Of a stretch of DNA of 22,348 bases, positions 7,745 through 14,502 are shown in pieces. Each line of letters starts with the position of its first letter. Position 1 is the stretch's first letter. The DNA is taken from positions 1-22,348 of IMG/VR virus record IMGVR_UViG_3300025423_000097; one strand, given 5' to 3'. Made by a program: the position numbers and the translations under genes. A model generated the notes under the pieces. The model saw only the letters and a program-made list of their open reading frames with translations, ran no database searches and had not been told where the DNA came from. The stretch comes from a virus.

Positions 7745-8227
7745 ATGCCAAGTAAATCAAAAGCACAACATAATTTCATGGAGGCGGTGGCCCACAATCC
7801 AGCGTTCGCCAAGAAAGTGGGAGTCCCGCGTAGTGTGGGGCAGGAGTTCAGTAAAGCGGACACAGGCCGCACATTTAAAAGAGGTGGAGAAATGAAAGAT
7901 CACGAAGCTCACGGGCATCATATGAAAATGGCTCATCATCATTTGCAAATGGCGATGAAACACGGCGGTCACGTCAAAAAAATGGCATCTGGTGGATCAA
8001 CTACTGGTATGCATGGTATTGAAGAGAAAAAAGGCATGACTACAGCCAAGATGAGCAAAGTTACTGAGGGCGGTAGAAAACCACACGGCGAGCACTCTGT
8101 TGAGAAAAAAGGCGCTACAAAAGCTATGATGCCTAAGATGAAGGGCAACACAGTTGGCGATGGACCTTTGTATAACGTTAAAGGCCCAGCTATGAAGCGT
8201 GGCGGTAAAACTCATCACAAGAAATAA
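7745..8227 (+). CDS. Small basic Met/His/Lys-rich protein ('MPSKSKAQHNF' type)
   Basis: 160 residues. The N-terminal ~44 residues (MPSKSKAQHNFMEAVAHNPA, FAKKVGVPRSVGQEF, ADTGRTF) are a conserved head seen in many phage proteins of unknown function. The rest is low-complexity: a His/Met run (HEAHGHHMKMAHHHLQMAMK, about 54-73), glycine-pair motifs (FKRGGEM, KHGGHVKK, MASGG, MKRGGK) and a basic end (THHKK). It appears disordered or metal-binding, with no membrane segment. It opens the run of KKGG-type genes; a 15-base stretch in it (7964-7978) recurs exactly in the gene at 8474. Function unknown. Confidence 0.75.
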   Translation: MPSKSKAQHNFMEAVAHNPAFAKKVGVPRSVGQEFSKADTGRTFKRGGEMKDHEAHGHHMKMAHHHLQMAMKHGGHVKKMASGGSTTGMHGIEEKKGMTTAKMSKVTEGGRKPHGEHSVEKKGATKAMMPKMKGNTVGDGPLYNVKGPAMKRGGKTHHKK

Positions 8228-8236
8228 GGACTAAAA

Positions 8237-8470
8237 ATGTCACATCATCCAGAGCACCACAAGCACGTCCATCCTGCTGGTCATGAGCATCATCATGAGC
8301 ACAAGCACGCAGTTCACCATTTAAAAGAGCATGAGGAAGGTGGACATAAACACCATCATCATCATTATGGTGAGCACGCCGCTGGACATACTAAGCATCA
8401 TGAAACTGTAGAGCACTTGCATAAGCATCAAGCTTATAAGCATGGTGGTCATGTACATCACAAAGGATAA
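8237..8470 (+). CDS. Extremely histidine-rich small protein
   Basis: 77 residues, of which 32 are His, arranged as HH, HHH and HHHHH clusters spaced by Glu, Lys and Gly (HEHHHEHKHAVHH, 16-28; GHKHHHHHYGEH, 36-47). It has no Cys and no membrane segment. It ends KHGGHVHHKG, resembling the GGHVKG end of its neighbour at 8474. Ribosome site AAGGAC. Such density of His would bind Ni, Zn or Cu in vitro and would make charge pH-dependent; the biological role is unknown. A coding origin is supported by a clean start, tight spacing (9 bases after the previous stop, 3 before the next start) and similarity of end motifs to neighbours. Confidence 0.75.
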   Translation: MSHHPEHHKHVHPAGHEHHHEHKHAVHHLKEHEEGGHKHHHHHYGEHAAGHTKHHETVEHLHKHQAYKHGGHVHHKG

Positions 8471-8473
8471 ATC

Positions 8474-8677
8474 ATGCCAATGCCACAAATGACTATACGT
8501 CCTCCTATGGCTGGAAAGATGCCTGTTAGACCAGGAATGGCGGCGGCTCGTCCAGGAGGTATGATGAAAAAAGGTGGTATGGCTCATCGCTGTCACGAAC
8601 GTGCTGATGGTTGCGCTGAAAAAGGGCACACCAAAGGCAAAATTGTGATGTGTGGTGGCGGTCACGTCAAAGGATAA
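8474..8677 (+). CDS. Small Met/Pro/Gly-rich protein with 'ADGC' C-terminal motif
   Basis: 67 residues. The N-terminal third is Met/Pro/Arg-rich (MPMPQMTIRPPMAGKMPVRP), then a KKGG motif (MMKKGGMAH, 30-38), then RADGCAEKGHTKGK (43-56) and a short Cys/His/Gly tail (CGGGHVKG). Cys40, Cys47 and Cys60 together with His38, His41, His52 and His64 could make a metal site, though no standard zinc-finger spacing is present. Ribosome site AAAGGA, lying within the end of the preceding gene. Function unknown. Confidence 0.7.
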   Translation: MPMPQMTIRPPMAGKMPVRPGMAAARPGGMMKKGGMAHRCHERADGCAEKGHTKGKIVMCGGGHVKG

Positions 8678-8680
8678 ATC

Positions 8681-8956
8681 ATGGCTACAAAAGATGCTGG
8701 AGCTGGTAGAGGCTTTGTAAATCCTCAACGCACTGACGAATCAGATGCAGATTATGTTTCACCTAAAGATCGTTACGATATGGAAAAACAACGTAACGAA
8801 CAAAAAACCCAAGAGAAGACCAATACTGCCGCACAAGAGGCTAGTAAAAACATGAAAAAGGGTGGCAAGGTTAAGCATAAAATGTCTAAGGGCGGTGCAT
8901 CACACCGTGCAGACGGTTGCATTGAACGCGGCCATACCAAAGGACATATGCGATGA
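8681..8956 (+). CDS. Small charged protein with KKGG and 'ADGC' motifs
   Basis: 91 residues. The first ~55 are hydrophilic and probably helical (DYVSPKDRYDMEKQRNEQKT), followed by NMKKGGKVKHKMSKGG (about 57-72) and the C-terminal HRADGCIERGHTKGHMR (75-91). The same tail ends the proteins at 7265 and, with an extension, at 8474. The start context is CAAAGGATAAATCATG, identical over 16 bases to that of the gene at 8474. Its stop overlaps the next start (ATGA). Function unknown. Confidence 0.7.
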   Translation: MATKDAGAGRGFVNPQRTDESDADYVSPKDRYDMEKQRNEQKTQEKTNTAAQEASKNMKKGGKVKHKMSKGGASHRADGCIERGHTKGHMR

Positions 8957-9162
8957 TTTCAAGCCGTGGCATGGGTGATATTAATCCTTCAAAAGTGCCT
9001 GGCAAGAAGAAGGGTGGAGAAGTTTGGGATAAGCCTCGTCCAAAAGGACTTGGCAAACCCAAGAAGTTATCTTCTTCCAAAAAAGCAAAGGCTAAAGCAA
9101 TGGCAAAGGCCGCTGGTAGACCTTATCCAAATCTAGTTGACAACATGAGGGCCGCAAAATGA
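8953..9162 (+). CDS. Small Lys/Gly-rich basic protein
   Basis: 69 residues, coupled to both neighbours by ATGA overlaps. Contains PGKKKGGEVW (16-25), a poly-Lys/Ala stretch (KKLSSSKKAKAKAMAKAAGR) and the ending RPYPNLVDNMRAAK, which I have seen in other phage small proteins. Very basic, likely to bind nucleic acid or an acidic partner; no membrane segment, no Cys. Function unknown. Confidence 0.7.
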   Translation: MISSRGMGDINPSKVPGKKKGGEVWDKPRPKGLGKPKKLSSSKKAKAKAMAKAAGRPYPNLVDNMRAAK

Positions 9163-9413
9163 GTTTATTAAATATTATTGAAGAAAAAGCTGAATACTTG
9201 CTTAGCGAGCTTAAAGTTCGTGCGGTACAACAGCAAAGAGATCATGGCCATATTGCAGATGATCTTCAAGAGATTATTGACGGTTTAGAAAATTATGTTG
9301 TAGCACCTGTTAACAATGTTATTTTTGAGCCTGTAATTGAAGTTGTAGAAGAAGTGCAACTTGTTGCACCCACTCCTGTTGCTGTAACATTAACTTGTGT
9401 AGCTCCTAAATAA
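9159..9413 (+). CDS. Small protein, helical N-terminus, function unknown
   Basis: 84 residues. The first ~45 form a charged helix (EEKAEYLLSELKVRAVQQQR), the rest is Val/Pro-rich (VIEVVEEVQLVAPTPVAV). Coupled to both neighbours: ATGA at the start, TAATG at the end. Its 3' part contains copy 2 of the 16-bp near-palindrome, which encodes VQLVA. No recognised domain. Confidence 0.65.
   Translation: MSLLNIIEEKAEYLLSELKVRAVQQQRDHGHIADDLQEIIDGLENYVVAPVNNVIFEPVIEVVEEVQLVAPTPVAVTLTCVAPK
9354..9369 (-). repeat. Dispersed 16-bp near-palindrome, copy 2
   Basis: GTGCAACTTGTTGCAC on the + strand, identical to copy 1 and in the same orientation. It lies inside the gene at 9159, in the frame giving VQLVA. 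Distance from copy 1 is 5594 bases. Confidence 0.85.
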
Positions 9414-10363
9414 TGGCTACTACTTCTGGTTCTTCCGCGTTTAATCTTCAGTTAACTGATGTTATAGAGGAGGCTTATGAGCGCGTTGGAGTTGAAGTAA
9501 GAAGCGGTTATGACGTAAGGACTGCTAGGCGTTCTCTTAATTTATTGTTTACAGACTGGGCCAATCGTGGTCTTAATATGTGGACATTTGAGCAGGACTA
9601 TATCCCTCTTGTTCAAGGTCAGCCTACATACGCATTGCCCGATGACACAGTAGATATTATTGAAAACGTCATTAGAACTAATGCAAATGTGGCCAGTAAC
9701 CAGGCCGATTTAACAATTACGCGTATTAGTATTGATACTTATGCTACCTTGCCTAACAAGTTAAATCAAGGAAGACCTATTCAGGTTTGGATTCAGCGTT
9801 TAACGGCTAATAATCAACCTACAAGTAATGCAATTTCGGCCGCTATTGGTACGACAGATACCACTATAGCTGTAAATTCTCTTATTGGTTTACCAAATGC
9901 AGGTTGGATTACGTTAGATTCCGAGTTAATTGGGTATAACGAAGTGCAACCAGCCGCAAATGGCAACCCGCCTTACCTATTAAACTGCACTAGAGGCCAG
10001 CAAAATACAACTGCGGCATCTCATGCTTTGGGTGCTCCTATCATTTTGTCTCAAAAGAACAGTATTACTGTATGGCCAACGCCTGATTCAGCCGCAAGTT
10101 ACCAGTTTGTGTACTGGAGACTACGCAGAATGCAAGATGTTGGTAATGGAGTCAACATAATGGATGTGCCATTCAGGTTTGTAAACTGTATGGTGTCTGG
10201 TTTGGCTTATTATTTATGTTTAAAAGTACCAGATGGGCTAAATAGACTACAAATACTTAAGCAACAATACGATGAATCCTGGGATTTGGCTTCAACAGAG
10301 GACAGAGAGAAGGCTTCTTTACGGTTTGTGCCGCAGAGAATGTATATTGGTGGTGGAACCTAA
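9413..10363 (+). CDS. Neck / head-tail connection protein with inserted module
   Basis: 316 residues. The N-terminus (TDVIEEAYERVGVEVRSGYD; RTARRSLNLLFTDWANRG) and the C-terminus (DVPFRFVNCMVSGLAYYLCL; LNRLQILKQQYDESWDLAST) are helical, while the centre is beta-rich. This resembles tail accessory or adaptor proteins of the P22 gp4 / podovirus neck type. Residues about 139-212 are a recognisable extra module (AIGTTDTTIAVNSLIGLP; GWITLDSELIGYNEV; LLNCTRGQQNTTAASHALGA) of a kind found in many unrelated phage proteins. Coupled by TAATG to both neighbours. It would sit at the portal to retain packaged DNA or seat the tail. The neck assignment is by resemblance and position. Confidence 0.65.
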   Translation: MATTSGSSAFNLQLTDVIEEAYERVGVEVRSGYDVRTARRSLNLLFTDWANRGLNMWTFEQDYIPLVQGQPTYALPDDTVDIIENVIRTNANVASNQADLTITRISIDTYATLPNKLNQGRPIQVWIQRLTANNQPTSNAISAAIGTTDTTIAVNSLIGLPNAGWITLDSELIGYNEVQPAANGNPPYLLNCTRGQQNTTAASHALGAPIILSQKNSITVWPTPDSAASYQFVYWRLRRMQDVGNGVNIMDVPFRFVNCMVSGLAYYLCLKVPDGLNRLQILKQQYDESWDLASTEDREKASLRFVPQRMYIGGGT

Positions 10364-10791
10364 TGGGAAACAGGTTTTCTTCTGGTAAAAACTCGATTGC
10401 AGAGTGTGATCGGTGTGGTTTTCGCTATAAGTTGTTTGATCTTAAAAAAGAGATCATTAAAACCAAGACGTATGACTTAAAAGTGTGTCCAACTTGTTGG
10501 GACCCAGACCAGCCGCAGTTGCAACTTGGTATGTACCCAGTAGATGATCCACAAGGCGTGCGTGATCCAAGGCCAGACATTAGTTATTATCAATCTGGTA
10601 CAACTGGATTGCATACTTGTCGGTCAAACGGTACAAGTATTACGCAAGATGGGTATCCTAGCGAAGGTAGCAGGGTATTTCAGTGGGGTTGGAATCCAGT
10701 TGGGGGAGCAAGTTCTTTTGATGTTGCTCTTACACAGAATTACTTGCAACTCAACGTGCAAGTTGGTACAGTAACCATAGTAACAACGTAG
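10363..10791 (+). CDS. Zinc-ribbon virion or neck protein
   Basis: 142 residues. CDRC (15-18) and CPTC (42-45) form a four-Cys zinc ribbon around FRYKLFDLKKEI; next come the phrases PDQPQLQLGMYPVDDPQGVR and DPRPDISYY. A similar Cys-knuckle protein followed by 'W(D/E)P...PQL' is frequent among phage neck genes. The C-terminal half is a separate beta-rich domain (VFQWGWNPVGG; LQLNVQVGTVTIVTT). It is likely a small structural protein of the neck or tail; no enzymatic motif is present. Confidence 0.65.
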   Translation: MGNRFSSGKNSIAECDRCGFRYKLFDLKKEIIKTKTYDLKVCPTCWDPDQPQLQLGMYPVDDPQGVRDPRPDISYYQSGTTGLHTCRSNGTSITQDGYPSEGSRVFQWGWNPVGGASSFDVALTQNYLQLNVQVGTVTIVTT

Positions 10792-10799
10792 GAGAAATC

Positions 10800-11027
10800 A
10801 TGAAACATGACGATATTCAAGAAGATAAAAAGCTGATCAAAAAGGCTTTTGGTATGCATGATAAACAAGAGCATACTGGTAAGCATACAGACTTATCCAA
10901 ACTCAAAAAGGGCGGTAAAACTGTTAAAAAGATGGCAAAAGGCGGTGTAACTGGCCAATCTATGAAAGCAATGGGTCGTAATATGGCTCGTGCAATGAAC
11001 CAGAAGAGCTCTGGTCGCGGAGGTTAA
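10800..11027 (+). CDS. Small basic KKGG-type protein
   Basis: 75 residues; ribosome site GTAGGAG. An acidic/basic head (MKHDDIQEDKKLIKKAFGMH) is followed by LKKGGKTVKKMAKGG (35-49) and a tail with GRNMARAMNQKSSGRGG. The motif is that of the genes at 7745-9162, from which it is separated by two neck genes. No membrane segment and no Cys. Function unknown. Confidence 0.7.
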   Translation: MKHDDIQEDKKLIKKAFGMHDKQEHTGKHTDLSKLKKGGKTVKKMAKGGVTGQSMKAMGRNMARAMNQKSSGRGG

Positions 11028-11028
11028 T

Positions 11029-11340
11029 ATGAAGACAATGGTTAAACCAACCAAAAAGAATAGCCCATCTATTCACAGGGCAAAAGATGTTCACAATGGT
11101 AACGCTGATGAATATTCCCGTCCTCACACAATGAGCGGCAAAAACATTAGTCCCAAGACTGATTCTTTTGTTCATACAGACCCTAATACGCTTAATGCGA
11201 AACAACAAGGCCGTTTGACAGGTACATTGCGCGTTAGCATGGGTGATCCTGGTGCTAATGATGTTAAGACTGATGGTATTAAGATGCGTGGAGCTGGAGC
11301 GGCTGAGCGTGGCTTTATGTCCAGAGGCCCAATGGCATGA
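11029..11340 (+). CDS. Small basic protein with 'DGIKMRG' C-terminus
   Basis: 103 residues; strong ribosome site GGAGG. Low in hydrophobics, rich in Lys, Asn, Gly. The last 24 residues (KTDGIKMRGAGAAERG, then FMSRGPMA) are a phrase I recognise from other aquatic phage proteins and resemble a Cys-less variant of the 'ADGCxxRGxTKG' ending. The stop overlaps the adaptor start (ATGA). Function unknown; its fixed place just before the adaptor gene suggests a virion role. Confidence 0.7.
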   Translation: MKTMVKPTKKNSPSIHRAKDVHNGNADEYSRPHTMSGKNISPKTDSFVHTDPNTLNAKQQGRLTGTLRVSMGDPGANDVKTDGIKMRGAGAAERGFMSRGPMA

Positions 11341-12449
11341 GTTTAGATTACTCTCAGCTTTCTCAGTCAATACAGGACTATCTACAGAACTACGAAACCA
11401 CTTTCGTAGCGGATATTCCTACGTTTGTTGAGCAAGCTGAGCAAAGAATCTATAACACGGTTCAATTTCCATCTTTGCGTAAGAATGTTACGGGCGTTTT
11501 GACGGCTTATAACCCATATTTAGCTTGCCCTACAGACTTTCTTGCGCCGTATTCTTTAGCTGTTTATACGACTGCATCTGCTACTGCAACTGGCACTGCT
11601 GGTACATATACAATTACTACATCAGGAACTGTTACAGGTAACATCCAGATTGGACAATATGTGACTGGAACAGGTATAGGTTCTAGTGCTTATGTCACAT
11701 CGGTATCTGGAACTACGGTTTATTTATCTGTGGTTAATGCTAACAATGTTAGCGGCACAATTAATTTCCAAGGGCAGTATAACTACTTGCTTAATAAAGA
11801 TGTTAACTATATGCGTGAGGCATTTCCATTGCCTAATTATTACGCTACGCCAGGATATTACGCGCTTTTTGGGCCGTCTGTGGTAAGTTCAGCGCTTACA
11901 AATAATCTATCATTTATTGTTGGTCCTACGCCTGATATTGGGTATAGTGCAGAGATGCATTATTACTATTATCCTGTTTCTATTGTGCAATCTGCTGTTA
12001 ATGTAACTAGCATTTACACGGCTGGATCGGGATATACAAATGGTACATATTACAACACAGCTTTAACAGGCGGTACTGGAAGTGGTGCAAAGGCTGATAT
12101 TGTTGTATCTGGAGGGGCTGTAACATCGGTCACAATGAGTACAAATGGGTCTTATTTTGCTGTAAATGACTTGTTATCAGCATCTATTCCAGGTGGTACA
12201 GGATTCCAATTGCAAGTTAGTTCGGTAAATAACCCAACGGGAACAAGCTGGCTGGGTCAGAATTTTGATTCTGTTTTACTATATGGTTCACTTGTAGAGG
12301 CATATACGTTTATCAAGGGAGAGCCTGATTTGATAGCTCTTTACGATAAAAAGTATAACGAAGCATTGGCAATTGCAAAACGTCTTGGAGATGGTATGGA
12401 GCGTCAAGATGCATACAGATCGGGACAATATAGACAGGCGGTTACATAA
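11337..12449 (+). CDS. Head-tail adaptor protein (SU10-adaptor-like) with two inserted modules
   Basis: 370 residues. The two ends together make the adaptor fold: N-terminal LDYSQLSQSIQDYLQNYE and IPTFVEQAEQRIYNTVQFPS, the central YLLNKDVNYMREAFP, then NLSFIVGPTPDIGYSAEMHY, and the C-terminal helices VLLYGSLVEAYTFIKGEPDL and YDKKYNEALAIAKRLGDG. Two extra blocks interrupt it: about 84-147 (a module with IQIGQYVTGTGIGSSAYVTS) and about 222-298 (SIYTAGSGYTNGTYY; GAKADIVVSGGAVTSVTMST). Such adaptors attach to the portal and carry the tail. Overlaps the next start by TAATG. The insert boundaries are by eye. Confidence 0.75.
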   Translation: MSLDYSQLSQSIQDYLQNYETTFVADIPTFVEQAEQRIYNTVQFPSLRKNVTGVLTAYNPYLACPTDFLAPYSLAVYTTASATATGTAGTYTITTSGTVTGNIQIGQYVTGTGIGSSAYVTSVSGTTVYLSVVNANNVSGTINFQGQYNYLLNKDVNYMREAFPLPNYYATPGYYALFGPSVVSSALTNNLSFIVGPTPDIGYSAEMHYYYYPVSIVQSAVNVTSIYTAGSGYTNGTYYNTALTGGTGSGAKADIVVSGGAVTSVTMSTNGSYFAVNDLLSASIPGGTGFQLQVSSVNNPTGTSWLGQNFDSVLLYGSLVEAYTFIKGEPDLIALYDKKYNEALAIAKRLGDGMERQDAYRSGQYRQAVT

Positions 12450-12892
12450 TGGCTTTTCAACAAGGTGCAACAACCAGTTTCAAAGTCCAGCTTGCTCAAG
12501 GCTTGCACAACTTTGGCCCTACAAGTCCAAATACTTTTTACATTGCTTTATTTAATGGATCGGCAACGCTTGGGCCATCAACAACGCAGTATGTATCTGG
12601 TTTGACGGGTGAAGTTGTTGGTACTGGGTATACGGCTGGTGGTCAGGCGTTGACAATTAGTACAACGCCAACATCTGGATCAACGGGCGGCACGGTAGGG
12701 TATTGGTCTTTTAATGATGCTATTTGGAGCCCTGCCGCCTTTACTGTTAGAGGCGCATTGATTTACAATGCAAGTCAAAATAACGCTTCTGTTTGTGTAT
12801 TGGATTTTGGTAGTGATAAAATTTGTTCTAACTCATTTACTGTTCAGTTCCCAGTTGCTGGGTCTACAACAGCCATTTTAAGGATTGCATAA
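12449..12892 (+). CDS. Virion structural protein, paralogue A
   Basis: 147 residues (MAFQQGATTSFKVQLAQGLH; TFYIALFNGSATLG; GEVVGTGYTAGGQALTIS; ALIYNASQNNASVCVLDFGS; FTVQFPVAG). Ser/Thr/Gly-rich beta protein typical of phage tail or baseplate components. The central and C-terminal parts match the protein at 13087 in motif order (EV.GTGY.AGG, YN.SQ.N, FG, F...MP/FP), so the two are paralogues flanking a 63-residue gene. Function in the particle unknown. Confidence 0.7.
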   Translation: MAFQQGATTSFKVQLAQGLHNFGPTSPNTFYIALFNGSATLGPSTTQYVSGLTGEVVGTGYTAGGQALTISTTPTSGSTGGTVGYWSFNDAIWSPAAFTVRGALIYNASQNNASVCVLDFGSDKICSNSFTVQFPVAGSTTAILRIA

Positions 12893-13083
12893 TGTTAATC
12901 ACAACGACTAAAGGCGAGATGGATGATTCATTACTGGAGCACAAATCTGGCAGTGTAGATAATGATGTTGAATATACAACTTGGGATGAGTATTACTTAA
13001 ACGGTGAGCTTGTGCATCGTTCTGCCCATGTTACTCTTAAGAAAACACCCTTTACCGATTTGATCGGTGCAACTTTAGGATAA
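12892..13083 (+). CDS. Small acidic protein between paralogues, function unknown
   Basis: 63 residues starting from the ATG of TAATG at the end of the gene before. Sequence GEMDDSLLEHKSGSVDNDVE then YTTWDEYYLNGELVHRSAHV; acidic and soluble, no Cys, no membrane segment. The phrase 'EYYLNGELVHRS' suggests a small beta domain. Its fixed place between two related virion genes suggests a chaperone or minor part of the same structure, which is inference only. Confidence 0.6.
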   Translation: MLITTTKGEMDDSLLEHKSGSVDNDVEYTTWDEYYLNGELVHRSAHVTLKKTPFTDLIGATLG

Positions 13084-13086
13084 ATC

Positions 13087-13566
13087 ATGGCAAATCAGCA
13101 ATCAATGTGTACTTCTTTTTTAGGTGAGTTATTGAGTTCAACTCATAACTTTAGTTCCGCTAATCCTGCGCATACGGCTAACACGGCTGATACGTTCAAG
13201 GCGGCTTTGTATGTTACGACTGCTACAATGAATGCGTCTACTACTGCGTACTCTGCTACCAATGAAGTATCTGGTACTGGATATTCAGCAGGCGGGGTGA
13301 CAGTAACAAATGCAACCAATCCAGCATCTACAAACTCATCTACTACGGCGGGAGTAGGGTATTGGACACCATCCGCAAGTATTATTTATTCAAGTGTAAC
13401 ACTATCAACTGCATTTGATACGATGCTTCTTTATAACTCATCACAGAGTAACAAGGCGGTAGCTGTATACACGTTTGGTTCACAGACCATTACGGCTGGA
13501 AACTTTACATTAACAATGCCATCTAACACGACTACAACTGCATTAGTTCGTTTGTCTACAACTTAA
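13087..13566 (+). CDS. Virion structural protein, paralogue B
   Basis: 159 residues; start context AGGATAAATCATGG. Contains TFKAALYVTTATMNAST, NEVSGTGYSAGGVTVTN, DTMLLYNSSQSNKAVAVYTF and AGNFTLTMPSNTTTTALVRL, the same order of motifs as paralogue A at 12449. A beta-rich, uncharged protein likely to form part of the tail or fibre base. No signal peptide. Confidence 0.7.
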   Translation: MANQQSMCTSFLGELLSSTHNFSSANPAHTANTADTFKAALYVTTATMNASTTAYSATNEVSGTGYSAGGVTVTNATNPASTNSSTTAGVGYWTPSASIIYSSVTLSTAFDTMLLYNSSQSNKAVAVYTFGSQTITAGNFTLTMPSNTTTTALVRLSTT

Positions 13567-13575
13567 AGGTAGTGT

Positions 13576-14502
13576 ATGGCTCTGCAAGTAGCTGATAGAG
13601 TCCAGGTTAACAGTACATCGTATACGACAAGTAGTTTTACGCTTGGGTCTGCGCTTACTGGTTTTCAAAGTTTTACTGCTTTAACCAGCGGTAATACGAC
13701 CTATTACGCCGCAACGGATACGGTTGGTAACTGGGAGGTGGGCTACGGCACATATACGACTGGCGCTCTTGCCAGGACAACGATACTGGCTTCTAGCAAT
13801 TCTGGATCGGTGGTTACGTTTAGTGGTACGGTTTCTATATTTATTACTTACCCCGCTGAAAAAGTTGTAATACAAGATACAAACGGCAACGTTAATATAT
13901 TAACTTATGTATCTAATGCTACTACTACGATTGGTACGTTAAATGTAGGAACGAGCGGGTATAGTGTTTCTACTACTGGTCAGCTTGCAACTTTTTACGG
14001 CACAGATACCACTTGGTCAAATGTAGTTTTACAGAATAATAATGGTGGAAATACATCTTATGCTTCCTATGTAACTACTGCAAATAACTATTCATCCGTC
14101 TATATGGAGATGGGAACAAACAGTTCCACTTATAGTTATTCAGCGGCGGGATACGGAAATAATGCGGCTAATGCCGCAAACGCTAACTTTGTTGAGTCAG
14201 TTGGTTCCGATTTAGTACTAACAACATATGGTTCAAATGCAATTCATTTTGTTGTCAACTCAGGTAATACGGGCACAACAACTGATTCTTTAACCATTAG
14301 TACGGCTGGTAACGTCACTACGCCCAACCAGTTGCAGGGGGCGGAACTTGTTGCTTCTAATGGTATATTTGTAAATAATTTAACAATAGGAACAAGTTAT
14401 ACAATTCCAACAGGGTATTCTGCTCATTCTGTCGGGCCTGTTACTTTGAGTAATGGCGTTTCAATAACTGTGCCTAGTGGCTCACGTTGGTTGGTGTTCT
14501 AA
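13576..14502 (+). CDS. Fibre-type structural protein with 46-residue tip domain
   Basis: 308 residues. The N-terminus (MALQVADRVQVNSTSYTTSS; TGFQSFTAL; TVGNWEVGYGTYTTGALART; TVSIFITYPAEKVVI) is a module I know from phage tail proteins, probably the part that attaches to the particle. The middle is Asn/Ser/Thr/Gly-rich (NNGGNTSYASYVTTANNYSS). The last 46 residues, with LTIGTSYTIPTGYSAHSVGP and ITVPSGSRW, align without gaps to the end of the protein at 15352 (26 of 46 identical). It is probably a trimeric fibre or fibre-base protein. Confidence 0.68.
   Translation: MALQVADRVQVNSTSYTTSSFTLGSALTGFQSFTALTSGNTTYYAATDTVGNWEVGYGTYTTGALARTTILASSNSGSVVTFSGTVSIFITYPAEKVVIQDTNGNVNILTYVSNATTTIGTLNVGTSGYSVSTTGQLATFYGTDTTWSNVVLQNNNGGNTSYASYVTTANNYSSVYMEMGTNSSTYSYSAAGYGNNAANAANANFVESVGSDLVLTTYGSNAIHFVVNSGNTGTTTDSLTISTAGNVTTPNQLQGAELVASNGIFVNNLTIGTSYTIPTGYSAHSVGPVTLSNGVSITVPSGSRWLVF

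Noticed and set aside
8237-8470. His-rich gene as an assembly artefact or engineered tag
   Set aside because: His codons are mixed CAT and CAC with varied spacers and the surrounding gene spacing is natural, so it is treated as a real gene.
10363-10791. Zinc-ribbon protein as a transcription factor
   Set aside because: Only two CxxC knuckles are seen with no DNA-binding helix; position among neck genes and the beta-rich C-terminal half point to a structural role.
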